A stretch of DNA of 64,000 bases, taken from contig NZ_FCON02000014.1 of assembly GCF_001544535.1 (NCBI RefSeq), forward strand, positions 1 through 64,000. The letters are read 5' to 3'. Below the pieces are notes generated by a model. It worked only from the letters and a program-made list of their open reading frames with translations, was not told the origin of the DNA and did no database searches. How positions within the stretch are numbered: position 1 is the stretch's first letter; every line of letters begins with the position of its first letter. The stretch is from Caballeronia choica (GTDB taxonomy: Bacteria; Pseudomonadota; Gammaproteobacteria; Burkholderiales; Burkholderiaceae). Of the stretch, positions 1-8,676 are shown piece by piece. Position numbers and translations under genes: made by a program.

Positions 1-7
1 CGCTGCT

Positions 8-268
8 CTATGTCATTGAAAGTAAACGAGCTTTCTCGCTGTCGTGGCGCGACAGCGACGTTGTGTATAACGACATGCCCATAACGGGCGACATGCATAA
101 CGTCGCAATACTGGATGCCAACAGGATTTGTGCGATCGAGTTAGCCCGGCCCGTCGCTTGCGCGGCAAACCACGCGATGGCGACGGTTTGATAACCAATT
201 CGGAAGAAATTCAGTGCGTAAATGGCGATGAATATAGTCGACGGCACCTGAAGATTCTGGCGTGGCAT
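8..268 (-). pseudogene. MFS transporter N-terminal fragment, apparently broken
   Basis: The 86-codon frame encodes about 55 residues resembling the first two membrane segments of an MFS permease: a hydrophobic start, then QTVAIAWFAAQATG, then LLASSIATLCMSPVMG. After that point the reading becomes polar and non-MFS-like and stops at position 8. A full MFS protein has about 400 residues, so this is either a frameshifted gene whose 3' part lies beyond the left edge or an isolated remnant. The reading frame looks degenerate after PVMG (about position 75). The DNA is less GC-rich than the genes that follow, which fits decay or acquired DNA. The identification rests on short hydrophobic similarity only. 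Confidence 0.45.
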
Positions 269-788
269 ATAGCCTTTAAATAATTTTAGCAGCGTGATTA
301 CGCATGAAAATTTGATTCCGGCCGGAATGGCCGATGAAACTACCGGTTGAGGCTGATGGTATCCATGTCGACTGATCGCAGGAAAATCACCATGTGTGGC
401 AATCCGGCGCTGGCACTAAGGCAGTCGATTTCGGATAACAGAATCCGATATTCGGCTCCGCAGGAAAGCCGGCGAATGATATTTGCACGCAACATCGCGG
501 GTGCGCACGCGCGAGACATCTTCGAAGATGCGAGGCAAGCGTAGCCGATCTAAACGTGGTCGCAAACAACGCATTAATATGAGATGGCCACGCGATTATT
601 ATGAGACGTCACATAGTATTTCAAGGCGATTTAATCCATGAGGGTAATCATCGATATGCGATAAGGGGAACAGAACGCCGGATGAAGGCGGATTTCGCGG
701 TCGCAACATTGGCGAACAGCATTCGACGCGTTTGTCGCTTCCCTCAAACTGTTCATAATGTTGGTTTCGCCAGTTCAAGAAGACCCTA
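269..788. other. 520-base intergenic region, AT-richer, no supported gene
   Basis: No frame here has coding character: the short open frames on both strands lack ribosome-binding sites and recognisable domains. AT content is clearly higher than in the flanking genes, for example around 570-650. The region must hold the promoter of the downstream amidohydrolase and that of the MFS fragment. I see no convincing operator or terminator. Confidence 0.6.
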
Positions 789-1976
789 ATGACCACTCCC
801 CGCTACACCGAAATCGCCGACCTCACCGACGACACCCCCGTGCTGCGCGACATCCGCCACCATATCCATCGCCACCCCGAACTCGCGTATGAAGAAGTGG
901 GAACCGCCGCACTAGTCGCCGACAAGCTCGCCGAATGGGGCTGGCAAGTGACGCGCGGCGTCGGCGAGACGGGCGTCGTCGGTACGCTGAAGGTGGGCGA
1001 GGGTACGCGCAGCATCGGCCTGCGCGCGGACATGGACGCGCTGCCGATCGTCGAGCAGACCGGCAAGCCCTACGCCAGCGCGACGCACGGCAAGATGCAC
1101 GCGTGCGGCCACGACGGCCACACGACGATGCTCCTCGGCGCCGCGCGGCAACTCGCGCGCACGAAGCGCTTCAGCGGCACCGTGCATCTGTATTTCCAGC
1201 CGGCGGAAGAGCACGGCGTGCCGAGCGGCGCGCAGAAGATGATCGCCGACGGTCTCTTCCAGCGCTTTCCCTGCGACGCCGTGTTCGGCGTGCACAACCA
1301 TCCCGGCATGGCGCCGGGCGTGTTCCTGTTCCGCCGTGGCGCGTTCATGGCGGCGGGCGACAAGGTCACGATCACGATCGAAGGCGTTGGCGGACACGCG
1401 GCGCGGCCGCATCTGACGGTCGATCCGGTCGTCGTGGCGTCGAGCGTCGTGATGGCGCTGCAGACCATCGTCGCGCGCAATGTCGATCCGTCGCAGCCGG
1501 CTGTCGTCACGGTCGGCTCGTTGCATGCCGGCACGGCGAACAACGTCATCGCGAACTCGGCGACGATGGAACTGAGCGTGCGCTCGTTCAGCGAGGAAGT
1601 GCGCGCGCTGCTCAAGCGCCGGATCACCGAACTGGTGCAGGCGCAGGCGGCGAGCTACGGCGCGACGGCGATCGTGAAGTACGAGGAAGGGTATCCGGTC
1701 GTCGTGAATTCGGACGCGGAGACCGAGTTCGCCGCGCAGGTGGCGCGCGAACTGGTCGGCGACGACAAGGTGCTCGGGCACGCCGATATCCTGATGGGCA
1801 GCGAAGATTTCGCGTTCATGCTGCAGGAACGGCCGGGCTCGTTCCTGCGGATCGGCAACGGAGCGGGCGAGGACGGCTGCATGGTCCACAACCCGCACTA
1901 CGATTTCAACGACAAGAACCTGCCGATCGGCGCGGCCTACTGGACGCGTCTGGTCGAACGGTATCTTGCGCAATAA
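789..1976 (+). CDS. M20 family amidohydrolase (hippurate hydrolase / N-acyl amino acid deacylase type)
   Basis: A metal-dependent hydrolase of the M20D group, which cleaves N-acyl amino acids such as hippurate or N-acetyl amino acids in the cytoplasm. The 395-residue length is typical. Visible motifs are GLRADMDALPI (about 77-87), the metal-binding HACGHDGH (104-111), FQPAEE (about 136-141, containing the catalytic and bridging glutamates), GGHAARPH in the dimerisation domain, and the C-terminal MVHNPHYDFND metal ligand. The start at 789 is the only good ATG, preceded by a weak AAGAAG-type site. It stands alone; the next gene is convergent. The substrate cannot be told from sequence. M20D enzymes also include IAA-amino-acid hydrolases. 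Confidence 0.92.
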   Translation: MTTPRYTEIADLTDDTPVLRDIRHHIHRHPELAYEEVGTAALVADKLAEWGWQVTRGVGETGVVGTLKVGEGTRSIGLRADMDALPIVEQTGKPYASATHGKMHACGHDGHTTMLLGAARQLARTKRFSGTVHLYFQPAEEHGVPSGAQKMIADGLFQRFPCDAVFGVHNHPGMAPGVFLFRRGAFMAAGDKVTITIEGVGGHAARPHLTVDPVVVASSVVMALQTIVARNVDPSQPAVVTVGSLHAGTANNVIANSATMELSVRSFSEEVRALLKRRITELVQAQAASYGATAIVKYEEGYPVVVNSDAETEFAAQVARELVGDDKVLGHADILMGSEDFAFMLQERPGSFLRIGNGAGEDGCMVHNPHYDFNDKNLPIGAAYWTRLVERYLAQ

Positions 1977-2017
1977 GTTTTATAAAACTTTATGCGCATA
2001 ACGGGTGTCATGCGCAT
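1975..2017. terminator. Palindrome plus stem-loop between convergent genes
   Basis: A perfect 16-base palindrome (AAGTTTTATAAAACTT, 1975-1990) overlaps the amidohydrolase stop codon. It is followed by ATGCGCAT (1992-1999) and the same self-complementary octamer at 2010-2017, which can form an 8-bp stem with a 10-base loop. The element lies between convergent genes and probably helps end transcription, although there is no long T-tract. Confidence 0.5.
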
Positions 2018-2031
2018 GACTCGACTCAACC

Positions 2032-3582
2032 TCAAGCCGGCAGCGAAAAACTCTCGATCGCCTCGCGCAGCACATCGACCTGATCTTTCAGCGAATGCGC
2101 TGCCGCTGCCGCTTCTTCGACCAGCGCGGCGTTCTGCTGCGTGACCTGATCCATCTCGACCACTGCCCGGTTCACCTGTTCGATGCCGGCGCTTTGTTCG
2201 CGCGAAGCGTGGCTGATCTCGTCGAGGATTTCGTTTACGCGCCGCACCGACTGCACGATCTCGCCCATCGTCGCGCCCGCGTTCGACACGAGCGACGCGC
2301 CTTCTTCAACCGTCTGCGTCGAGGTTTCGATCAGCGCCTTGATTTCCTTCGCCGCCGTGGCCGAGCGCTGTGCGAGGCTGCGCACTTCCGCCGCGACCAC
2401 GGCGAAACCGCGTCCCTGCTCGCCGGCGCGCGCTGCCTCGACCGCGGCGTTCAGCGCGAGGATGTTCGTCTGGAAAGCAATTCCGTCGATCACGCCGATA
2501 ATGTCGCCGATCTGACGCGAACTGTCGGTAATGCGTGTCATCGTCTGGATTACGTCGTCGACGACGCTGCTGCCGCGCGTCGCGACGTCCGCGGCCTGTT
2601 CGGCGAGACGTGCCGCTTGCGTGGCGCTGTCGGCGTTCTGCTTCACGTTGGCGGTCATCTCGTCCATGCTCGACGCCGTTTCGACCAGCGCGGCCGCCTG
2701 TTGCTCGGTGCGCTGCGAGAGATCGGTATTGCCCGCCGCGATCTCCGATGCGCCGACGTTGATGTTCTCCGTCCCGTTCCGCACGCGCGACACCGTCTCG
2801 ACCAGACCGCTCTGCATGGTGGCAAGCGCGTAGAGCAGGCTCGACGTGTCGTTGGCTTGCACGCGCACGGGCGTCGTCAGGTCGCCGCGCGCGATCCGCT
2901 GCGCCGCGCTCACCGCAAGTTCCAGATCGCCGCCGAGATTGCGCTTGATGCTGCGCAGGACCAGCAGCATCGCGACGGTGGCGAGCACGCCGAGCAGCGC
3001 CGTGATCGCGAGCCAGCGCAGCGCGCTGGCGTAGAACGCGCTTTGCACATCGTCCATGTACATGCCGGTGACGAGATACCAGTCCCACGGCGCGAAGCGC
3101 TGCGAGTAGCTCAGCTTCGAGACCGGCTGTTCGTTGCCCGGCTTCGGCCAAAGGTAATTCACGAAACCGCCGCCCGGCTGGTTGCCCGCCTTCACGATCT
3201 CGACGAAAAGCTTCGTTCCCTGCGGATCGGCGAACGCCGAGACGTCCTGCCCGTTCATCGCGGGCTTGATCGGATGCATCACGATGAACGGACGCGAGTC
3301 GTTGATCGAGATGTAGCCGTCGCGGCCGTAGCGCATCGCGCCAATGACTTCGAGCGCCTTCTGCTTCGCCTCGTCGTCGGTCAGCGTGCGGTTGGCCGCG
3401 AGCGCCTGGAAATGCGCGGCGACGCTGTGCGCCTCGCCGACGAGTGTCGTCAACTGGTCGCGGCGGTCGTCGATCATCGATGCGCGGTTCTGCCACGCGC
3501 CGATGATCCCGATCGCGATCAGGCCCATCCACAGCACGGCGATCATCGAGCCGAGCTTTTGATTCAACGTCAGTTTGTTCAT
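2032..3582 (-). CDS. Methyl-accepting chemotaxis protein with single Cache sensor
   Basis: An inner-membrane chemoreceptor of 516 residues. In order: membrane segment 1 (about 11-30), a periplasmic single-Cache (sCache_2-like) sensor with [19 protein letters not shown] and a [10 protein letters not shown] end (about 35-180), membrane segment 2 (about 188-210), HAMP (about 211-265), and a long coiled-coil signalling domain. The hairpin tip reads [20 protein letters not shown] followed by [15 protein letters not shown], which contacts CheA/CheW. There is no C-terminal CheR-docking pentapeptide. sCache_2 receptors often sense small organic acids, but the ligand is unknown here. The start at 3582 is chosen over an ATG seven codons upstream because an AAAGGCGG-type site sits in front of it. 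No chemotaxis genes are adjacent. Confidence 0.95.
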   Translation of the reverse strand: MNKLTLNQKLGSMIAVLWMGLIAIGIIGAWQNRASMIDDRRDQLTTLVGEAHSVAAHFQALAANRTLTDDEAKQKALEVIGAMRYGRDGYISINDSRPFIVMHPIKPAMNGQDVSAFADPQGTKLFVEIVKAGNQPGGGFVNYLWPKPGNEQPVSKLSYSQRFAPWDWYLVTGMYMDDVQSAFYASALRWLAITALLGVLATVAMLLVLRSIKRNLGGDLELAVSAAQRIARGDLTTPVRVQANDTSSLLYALATMQSGLVETVSRVRNGTENINVGASEIAAGNTDLSQRTEQQAAALVETASSMDEMTANVKQNADSATQAARLAEQAADVATRGSSVVDDVIQTMTRITDSSRQIGDIIGVIDGIAFQTNILALNAAVEAARAGEQGRGFAVVAAEVRSLAQRSATAAKEIKALIETSTQTVEEGASLVSNAGATMGEIVQSVRRVNEILDEISHASREQSAGIEQVNRAVVEMDQVTQQNAALVEEAAAAAHSLKDQVDVLREAIESFSLPA

Positions 3583-3721
3583 GTCCCGCCAGCCGCCTTT
3601 CATGTTCTCGCGCGCGGCGAAGGGCCGCCGCGCATGAGGGCATTACGGCAATCGGCGGCGCGGATGTAGGGGCGGGAAAACCCTTATTCGGCGGTGTGGT
3701 AGCAGACGTGCAACGATCGGT

Positions 3722-3874
3722 CTAGATCGGGTCCTTGTTGGGCGGGGCGTCCGGGTGCTGCGGCTCGTCGGGACGATGCCCCGGCGACGGCGGCGTGAGT
3801 GGGTCGGCTTCCGGATCGCGGTTCGGATCGGCGATCGGGTCCGGGACGGGGCTGGTCTGCATCTCGAAGTTCAT
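3722..3874 (-). CDS. Small Pro/Asp-rich hypothetical protein
   Basis: A 50-residue protein almost entirely of Pro, Asp, Glu and Asn (PVPDPIADPNRDPEADPL in the middle). It has no signal peptide or domain and is probably disordered. The ATG at 3874 is preceded by a GAGCGAG-like site. An alternative ATG at 3925 in the same frame adds 17 residues and overlaps the stop of the upstream GT9-like gene as TGATG, so translation may be coupled. Similar small Pro/Asp-rich proteins are, from memory, common in Burkholderia relatives. Function unknown. Confidence 0.6.
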   Translation of the reverse strand: MNFEMQTSPVPDPIADPNRDPEADPLTPPSPGHRPDEPQHPDAPPNKDPI

Positions 3875-3924
3875 GGTCTCGCTCGGGTTGGGTGGAATGG
3901 CTCGGGCCGCCTGATGGCGTTTCA

Positions 3925-4515
3925 TCACGTCGCTTCGTGCAGCGCCGGCGTGTGCAGGGTGAACGGGTCGCCCGGATGCGCGGTGCCCACGCGCGCCAGG
4001 GCGGCGCGCGCGTCCAGCGCGACGGCTTCGCTCGATGTGTCGCCGTGACGCTCGTCGAGCGCGATCTGCGGCGTGCCGAGCGCGCGGGCCGCCGCCACCG
4101 GTGAGGGCGTCGCGGCGTCGTCGGAGAGGACGAGGCGCGCATCGCCGATCAGCCGTGTCAGCGTTTCCGGCGACATCGTTCCGGCGAGGAACAGGGCCGC
4201 CGTCTGCATCGCGCCGAGCACGGCGCCGGTGCGCTCGGGTTCGAGCGCATCGCCGACGATCGCGATCTGCCAGCCATCGGCGGCGAGCTGGTCCGCGACT
4301 TCGGCGTAGCGCTCGACAGGCCACGCGGGCGCCGCGCCGTGGCTGCCCGGATGGATCAACACCAGCCGCTCCCGCTCGATGCCATGAAACGCGACCAGTT
4401 CATCGTAGTCCGCGTCGACCCGCTCAGGCTGGAGCGGGACGCCGTGCGGCGCGGCGGGCGCGTCCGGCATCAGCGCGAGTTCGTCGGCGAGCGGTGAAAG
4501 AGGACGGGATCGCAT
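3925..4515 (-). CDS. Glycosyltransferase family 9-like protein, C-terminal domain only
   Basis: 196 residues match the C-terminal, nucleotide-sugar-binding half of heptosyltransferase-like GT9 proteins: LVLIHPGSHGAAPAWPVERYAEVADQL, then IAIVGDALEPERTGAVL, then a region where the usual D-TGP motif reads LSDDAATPSPVAAA. Full GT9 enzymes have about 330-350 residues in two Rossmann domains. The N-terminal acceptor domain is missing and the first 45 residues are low-complexity. The degraded donor motif and missing domain suggest a non-catalytic or reduced protein. The ATG at 4515 has AGGAG seven bases upstream, so it is preferred over the longer frame. It lies downstream of the YdeP-type gene with a 103-base gap. 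Confidence 0.7.
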   Translation of the reverse strand: MRSRPLSPLADELALMPDAPAAPHGVPLQPERVDADYDELVAFHGIERERLVLIHPGSHGAAPAWPVERYAEVADQLAADGWQIAIVGDALEPERTGAVLGAMQTAALFLAGTMSPETLTRLIGDARLVLSDDAATPSPVAAARALGTPQIALDERHGDTSSEAVALDARAALARVGTAHPGDPFTLHTPALHEAT

Positions 4516-4618
4516 CGTGGCTCCTGCAACTGGCGTGAAGGTCGGGGCCGTCTGACGATTCAAACGGCCGAAAGCCCCAAGCATGCGCCATGCCCGTTGT
4601 TTCGGCATTGCGCGCCGC

Positions 4619-6925
4619 TCATGCGCGCGTCGCGGCAGTCATCGCGCGCAGCCGGACCGGTACGGCCTTGGCCGCCGGCACCTTGCTGCGCTTCGCGTGG
4701 TGCGCGAGCGGAATCAGCGGATTGCACTCCGGGTAGTAGCCCATTACGCAGCCGGCCGGAATGTCGAACGCGTGAACGCGCAGCCCGTCGATCTTGCGCT
4801 CGACGTCGTCGTTCGCGACGGTCGTGACCGTCACCGCTTCGTCTTCCGCCAGGCCGAGCCGCGTCATGTCGTCGCGATTCATCAATAACACCTGTCGGGT
4901 ATTGAAGACACCCCGAAAGCGATCGTCAAGGGAATAAACCGTCGTGTTGAACTGACTGTCGCCGCGCGTGGTCATCAGGCGCAGCGTGCGGTCGCCCTCG
5001 AACGACATGTCCAGGTCCTCGCCCATGCCTTCGGGCGTGATGAAATTGGCCTTGCCGGTCTTCGTCTTCCATTCTCGCCGGGCTGCGGCCAGCGGCCGGT
5101 GAAAGCCGCCCGGCTGCGACATGCGCCGGTTGAAGTCCTTGAACTGGTCGGGATAGGTCCGTTCGATCGCGTCGCGCACGAGCGAATAATCGCCGACCCA
5201 CGCGTCCCAGTCGACGGAACCGTTTTCCGGCTCGAGCGTCGCCTTCGCGATGCCGGCGACGATCGCCGGCTCCGACAACAGGTGCTCGCTCGCCGGCTCG
5301 GCGAATCCGCGCGACGCGTGGATGCACGCGGTGCTGTCCTCGACCGTGACGATCTGCGCGCCGCTCGCCTGGCTGTCGACCTCGATGCGCCCGAGGCACG
5401 GCAGCAGATAAGCCGCCCGGCCGTGCAGCAGATGGCTGCGGTTGAGGTGCGTCGCGATCTGGACGGTCAGCGGCAGCGTCCTCCACGCCGGTTCGAGCAC
5501 GCCGTGATCCGGCGTCGCGCGCGCGAAATTGCCGCCGAGACCGATGAATGCGTCGAGCGTGCCGTCGCGCAGGCTCGCGCAGGCATCGACGGTCGACATG
5601 CCGACGTCGGTCGGCGGCTCAAAACCGTACATCTCGGCGAGCCGGGCGAGCGGCACGAGCGACGGCTTCTCCGTGATGCCGACGGTGCGCTGCCCCTGCA
5701 CGTTCGAGTGGCCGCGAATCGGGCAGATGCCCGCGCCCGGCTTGCCGATGTTGCCGCCGAGCAGCATCAGGTTGGTGAGCATCTGCACGGCGAGCACGCC
5801 CTCGCGATGCTGCGTGATGCCCATGCCGTAGAGGATCATGACCGCCTTCGCCTTCGCGTATTCGGTGGCGGCGGCTTCCAGCGCCGAACGCGTCAGCGCG
5901 CTTTCGGCTTCGATGTCGCGCCAGTTCGCCGCGCGCATCGCATCGGCGAAGGATTCGAAGCCGTGCGTGTGCTCGGCGATGAACGCGGCGTCCAGCACGC
6001 GCGGGCTGCCGTCCTTTTGCGCCTTGTCGTCGGCTTCGATCAGCGCCTTGCAGATGCCCGTGACCGCCGCGATGTCGCCGCCGATCTTGACCTGGTGATA
6101 TTGCGTGCTGATGCAGGTTTCGTCGGGCGTGAGCATCTGGCCCGGCGACTGCGGATTGGCGAACGATACGAGCCCGCGCTCCTTGATCGGATTGAAGGTG
6201 ATGATCCGGGCGTGGCGCTGCCTCGCTTCCTGCAACGGATGCAGCATGCGCGGGGCGTTCGTGCCGGTGTTGTGGCCGAAGAAGAAAAAGCAGTCGGTGT
6301 GGCGGAAATCGTCGAGCGTCACGGTGCCGACCGGCACGCCGATCGTCTCCGGCAGCGCCACCGACGTGCTCTCGTGACACATGTTCGAGCTGTCCGGCAG
6401 GTTGTTGCTGCCGTACATGCGCGCGAAAAGCTGGTACATGTACGACGTTTCGAGCGACGCCCGGCCCGACGCGTAAAACACGACGCGCTTCGGATCGAAG
6501 CCGCGCAACTGCGCGCCGATTTCATCGAAGGCTTGCTGCCAGGCGATCGGGTGATAGCGGTCGGTGGCGGCGTCGTAGCGCATCGGTTCGGTGAGACGGC
6601 CTTGCGACTCGAGTTCGAAATCGGTCCACGCTTCGAGGGCGGCGAGCGTGTGGTGCTGGAAGAAATCGGGCGTGACGCGCTTGGCCGTGACCTCCCAGGC
6701 GGTCGCCTTGGCGCCGTTCTCGCAGAATTCGAAGAGATGCGGATCGGCGGGCTTGGCCCACGAACAACTGACGCATGCGAAACCGTCAGGCTTGTTCTGG
6801 TGCATCAGGATGCGCGCGCCATGCAGGGCGGCGTGCTCTTTCATCAGGATCGACGCGACCGCCTTGGCGGAACCCCAGCCGCCGGCCGGATGACTGTATT
6901 TCTCGATGCGCGGTAGCTTGCTCAT
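4619..6925 (-). CDS. FdhF/YdeP-type molybdopterin oxidoreductase
   Basis: A 768-residue cytoplasmic member of the DMSO-reductase superfamily, closest by motif to E. coli YdeP (alpha subunit of a formate-dehydrogenase-like enzyme). Visible: FACVSCSWAKPADPHLFEFCENGAKA near the N-terminus, a YASGRASLETSYMYQLFARMYG and NMCHEST molybdopterin-binding stretch, FFFGHNTGTNAPRM, GICPIRGHSNVQGQRT, and the C-terminal domain with MTTRGDSQFNTTVYSLDDRF. The classical N-terminal four-Cys [4Fe-4S] motif of formate dehydrogenases is absent. The physiological substrate of the family is unsettled; YdeP has been linked to acid resistance. The ATG at 6925 is favoured by GGAG nine bases upstream. Confidence 0.93.
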   Translation of the reverse strand: MSKLPRIEKYSHPAGGWGSAKAVASILMKEHAALHGARILMHQNKPDGFACVSCSWAKPADPHLFEFCENGAKATAWEVTAKRVTPDFFQHHTLAALEAWTDFELESQGRLTEPMRYDAATDRYHPIAWQQAFDEIGAQLRGFDPKRVVFYASGRASLETSYMYQLFARMYGSNNLPDSSNMCHESTSVALPETIGVPVGTVTLDDFRHTDCFFFFGHNTGTNAPRMLHPLQEARQRHARIITFNPIKERGLVSFANPQSPGQMLTPDETCISTQYHQVKIGGDIAAVTGICKALIEADDKAQKDGSPRVLDAAFIAEHTHGFESFADAMRAANWRDIEAESALTRSALEAAATEYAKAKAVMILYGMGITQHREGVLAVQMLTNLMLLGGNIGKPGAGICPIRGHSNVQGQRTVGITEKPSLVPLARLAEMYGFEPPTDVGMSTVDACASLRDGTLDAFIGLGGNFARATPDHGVLEPAWRTLPLTVQIATHLNRSHLLHGRAAYLLPCLGRIEVDSQASGAQIVTVEDSTACIHASRGFAEPASEHLLSEPAIVAGIAKATLEPENGSVDWDAWVGDYSLVRDAIERTYPDQFKDFNRRMSQPGGFHRPLAAARREWKTKTGKANFITPEGMGEDLDMSFEGDRTLRLMTTRGDSQFNTTVYSLDDRFRGVFNTRQVLLMNRDDMTRLGLAEDEAVTVTTVANDDVERKIDGLRVHAFDIPAGCVMGYYPECNPLIPLAHHAKRSKVPAAKAVPVRLRAMTAATRA

Positions 6926-7017
6926 TGCGGTTTTCTCCACGGAAGCGGGTTTCTCCGTTGGATTAGCAATAATCAGGCTTGGGGCGGGTTCAAGCGTGCG
7001 GCGCAGATAGGAAAAAG

Positions 7018-7052
7018 AAAGCCGCCTGCCTGTAGGGACGGGCGGCGGCTTT
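7018..7052 (-). terminator. Rho-independent terminator downstream of vapBC-1
   Basis: AAAGCCGCC (7018-7026) pairs with GGCGGCTTT (7044-7052). Read on the minus strand the stem is followed by a T-rich tail (CTTTCTTTTTCC, to about 7008). It lies after vapC and before the YdeP-type gene, so it separates the two minus-strand units. Confidence 0.8.
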
Positions 7053-7129
7053 GGGTTGGGTGCGGACTGCGAGGGTCGTTGTCAGAAACGCGCTGCTGTA
7101 TGACTTCTGCAGGCAGTCGTGCGAAGCGG

Positions 7130-7501
7130 CTAGTGTAGAACCTGCGCGGCAACGCCCAGACGCTCGGCGACCGCATTGAGTCGGCGATCCCTTGTCCACA
7201 ATCTCGAACCGGGGGTGAGACGGACCGCCGCCAACAAATGCGCGTCTACATAGCCGATGCCGAGCCCGTGCAGCATCTGATCGCCGATCATGCGAAACAC
7301 TTCGCTGTCCATCGCGACTGTTGCATGGGGCAAGTCGTTCAGCGCATCCAGCACGACATCGCGCTGGCGCAGACTTCCCAGTGAAATTTCGCCAATTACG
7401 AACGGGTGGGTCGTGACGCGGTTCTGTTCGAGCAGCGCCTGGAGCGTCGGCTCGCCTGAACGCAGATGGTCGATCCAGACAGAGGTGTCGACGAGGATCA
7501 T
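7130..7501 (-). CDS. vapC: VapC toxin, PIN-domain ribonuclease (module 1)
   Basis: A 123-residue PIN-domain toxin, expected to be a Mg2+-dependent endoribonuclease that blocks translation when its antitoxin is lost. The acidic residues of the family are visible: D5 in ILVDTSVWIDHL, E in VIGEISLG (about 38), the D of GIGYVDAHLLAA, and a terminal acidic turn in LWTRDRRL. It overlaps the antitoxin gene by four bases (ATGA), the usual vapBC arrangement for balanced translation. A strong terminator lies about 80 bases downstream. Confidence 0.93.
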   Translation of the reverse strand: MILVDTSVWIDHLRSGEPTLQALLEQNRVTTHPFVIGEISLGSLRQRDVVLDALNDLPHATVAMDSEVFRMIGDQMLHGLGIGYVDAHLLAAVRLTPGSRLWTRDRRLNAVAERLGVAAQVLH

Positions 7502-7695
7502 GATTGCTCTGGCTTGCGTCGAGCGATTGGTTCGAGATCGCCCTCGGTTCCACCCAGGCGACTCAGGCGTCGCGCGCTTTCCCGCTCGATGAGCGCGCGC
7601 AGTGCTTCACGAATCAGTGCCGACTTTTCGAAAAGGCCCGTCATGGCTTGAGCCTTTGTCAATAAATCGTCGTCGAGGGCCAAGGTTGTGCGCAT
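7498..7695 (-). CDS. vapB: VapB antitoxin (module 1)
   Basis: A 65-residue antitoxin of the ribbon-helix-helix VapB/DUF2191 type. The N-terminal MRTTLALDDDLLTKAQAMTG forms the DNA-binding strand and helix, FEKSALIREALRALIERESARRLSRLGG the dimer helix, and the Pro/Glu/Arg-rich tail the toxin-binding segment. It is first in the operon and overlaps vapC. The start codon at 7695 has GGAG just upstream, inside an inverted repeat that is the likely autoregulatory operator. Confidence 0.93.
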   Translation of the reverse strand: MRTTLALDDDLLTKAQAMTGLFEKSALIREALRALIERESARRLSRLGGTEGDLEPIARRKPEQS

Positions 7696-7698
7696 AGG

Positions 7699-7722
7699 TA
7701 CTCCAAGTGCATTGGCGGAGTA
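7699..7722 (-). promoter_or_regulatory. Inverted repeat operator overlapping the vapB-1 ribosome-binding site
   Basis: TACTCC (7699-7704) and GGAGTA (7717-7722) form an inverted repeat with an inner CCAA/TTGG pair. The gene-proximal arm contains the GGAG used to start vapB. This is the expected position for VapB or VapBC binding. It is inferred from symmetry and position only. Confidence 0.6.
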
Positions 7723-7778
7723 TCAATTTTATCATCATTTGATGCTGCCAAGCGTGCCGTCGCGTGCACTTGTCCCGC

Positions 7779-8273
7779 TCACGTCTCCCCGTTCCCCTCA
7801 TCGGCCGGCAGATTCTTCGGCACGAACGCTTCCGCGCGCTCGCGGATCGCTTCGACTTCGCCGGTCACGAAGGTCCGGTTGTCGGCGGCGAGCGCGTTCT
7901 GATACGACGCCCCTTCCGGCACGCGATGCAGCAGCGCGCGCAATTCGCCTTGCGTCGTCTGCTCGACGGGTTCGAAGTTGTAGAGCCTGAGCGTCAGTTC
8001 CGTGCGCTCGTGGAGCACGAACAGACACGCCGCGAATACCGCGACGCCCAGCACTTCCTGCACGCCAAAGCGGAACTCGCCCGGCACCGGCGAGAACGGC
8101 AGCCACGCGATCACCGCGACGCCGATGCAGGCGAGCGCGATCGTCACATTGAGCAGCAGGCGCACGCGCGCGACGATCCGGTCGTGCTCCACCCGCAATT
8201 GTCCGGCGGATTTCGGCACGAGCGCGGTGCGTTGTTTTTGTTGGCGGAGTTCGGTGAACGGTAGAGCAGCCAT
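7779..8273 (-). CDS. Hypothetical membrane protein with two membrane segments
   Basis: 164 residues. A charged N-terminal region (about 1-38) is followed by two hydrophobic segments, VRLLLNVTIALACIGVAVIA (about 38-60) and VLGVAVFAACLFVLHE (about 74-90). A cytoplasmic C-terminal region of about 75 residues follows, rich in Glu and Ala. I do not recognise a domain. It starts a minus-strand unit of its own, with 83 bases to vapB downstream and a long gap upstream toward a divergent glycosyltransferase. Confidence 0.75.
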   Translation of the reverse strand: MAALPFTELRQQKQRTALVPKSAGQLRVEHDRIVARVRLLLNVTIALACIGVAVIAWLPFSPVPGEFRFGVQEVLGVAVFAACLFVLHERTELTLRLYNFEPVEQTTQGELRALLHRVPEGASYQNALAADNRTFVTGEVEAIRERAEAFVPKNLPADEGNGET

Positions 8274-8676
8274 GTGAGCGATATGCCTCGAATGCGAACG
8301 GTAACGAGGGTATTAACGCCCCGCTTACAGGAACGTTGACGCTGGTTACGTCCTGTTGCATCCAGTGTGCGGCGGGCCTCATTCAGCCTGGGCCACGCCT
8401 TGAACGGCGTCCTCATGCTGGCGGTACCGCCGGCGATCTGGCTCGCGAAGACGAGCGCCTCGACGATCGTCCCGAATACTTCGTCCGGCACCCGGGTTGC
8501 GTTCGAGTCCGGCCTTTCCGAGCGCTTGGTCGTGCAGGCTTGCCCGCCGGCCCGACGTAGGCTTGTCTGGGCCGCGCGCTCGTTGCACAACGTGAAACGC
8601 TGGGAACGGTGTTTGCTGAAATGCCCGCATCGCGGCCGGGGAACCGGCGCGCCGAACCATACGAACGGAGTCAACA
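8274..8676. other. 403-base divergent intergenic region without a supported gene
   Basis: Open frames on both strands cross this stretch, but none has a ribosome-binding site, a recognisable domain, or a sensible end; they run into the flanking genes. The region separates divergent genes and must contain two promoters. I could not find a clear operator or riboswitch-like fold by eye. Confidence 0.5.

Noticed and set aside
8274-8676. Short proteins in the 403-base divergent gap
   Set aside because: The frames have no ribosome-binding site and run into flanking genes; none shows a domain or stable composition.
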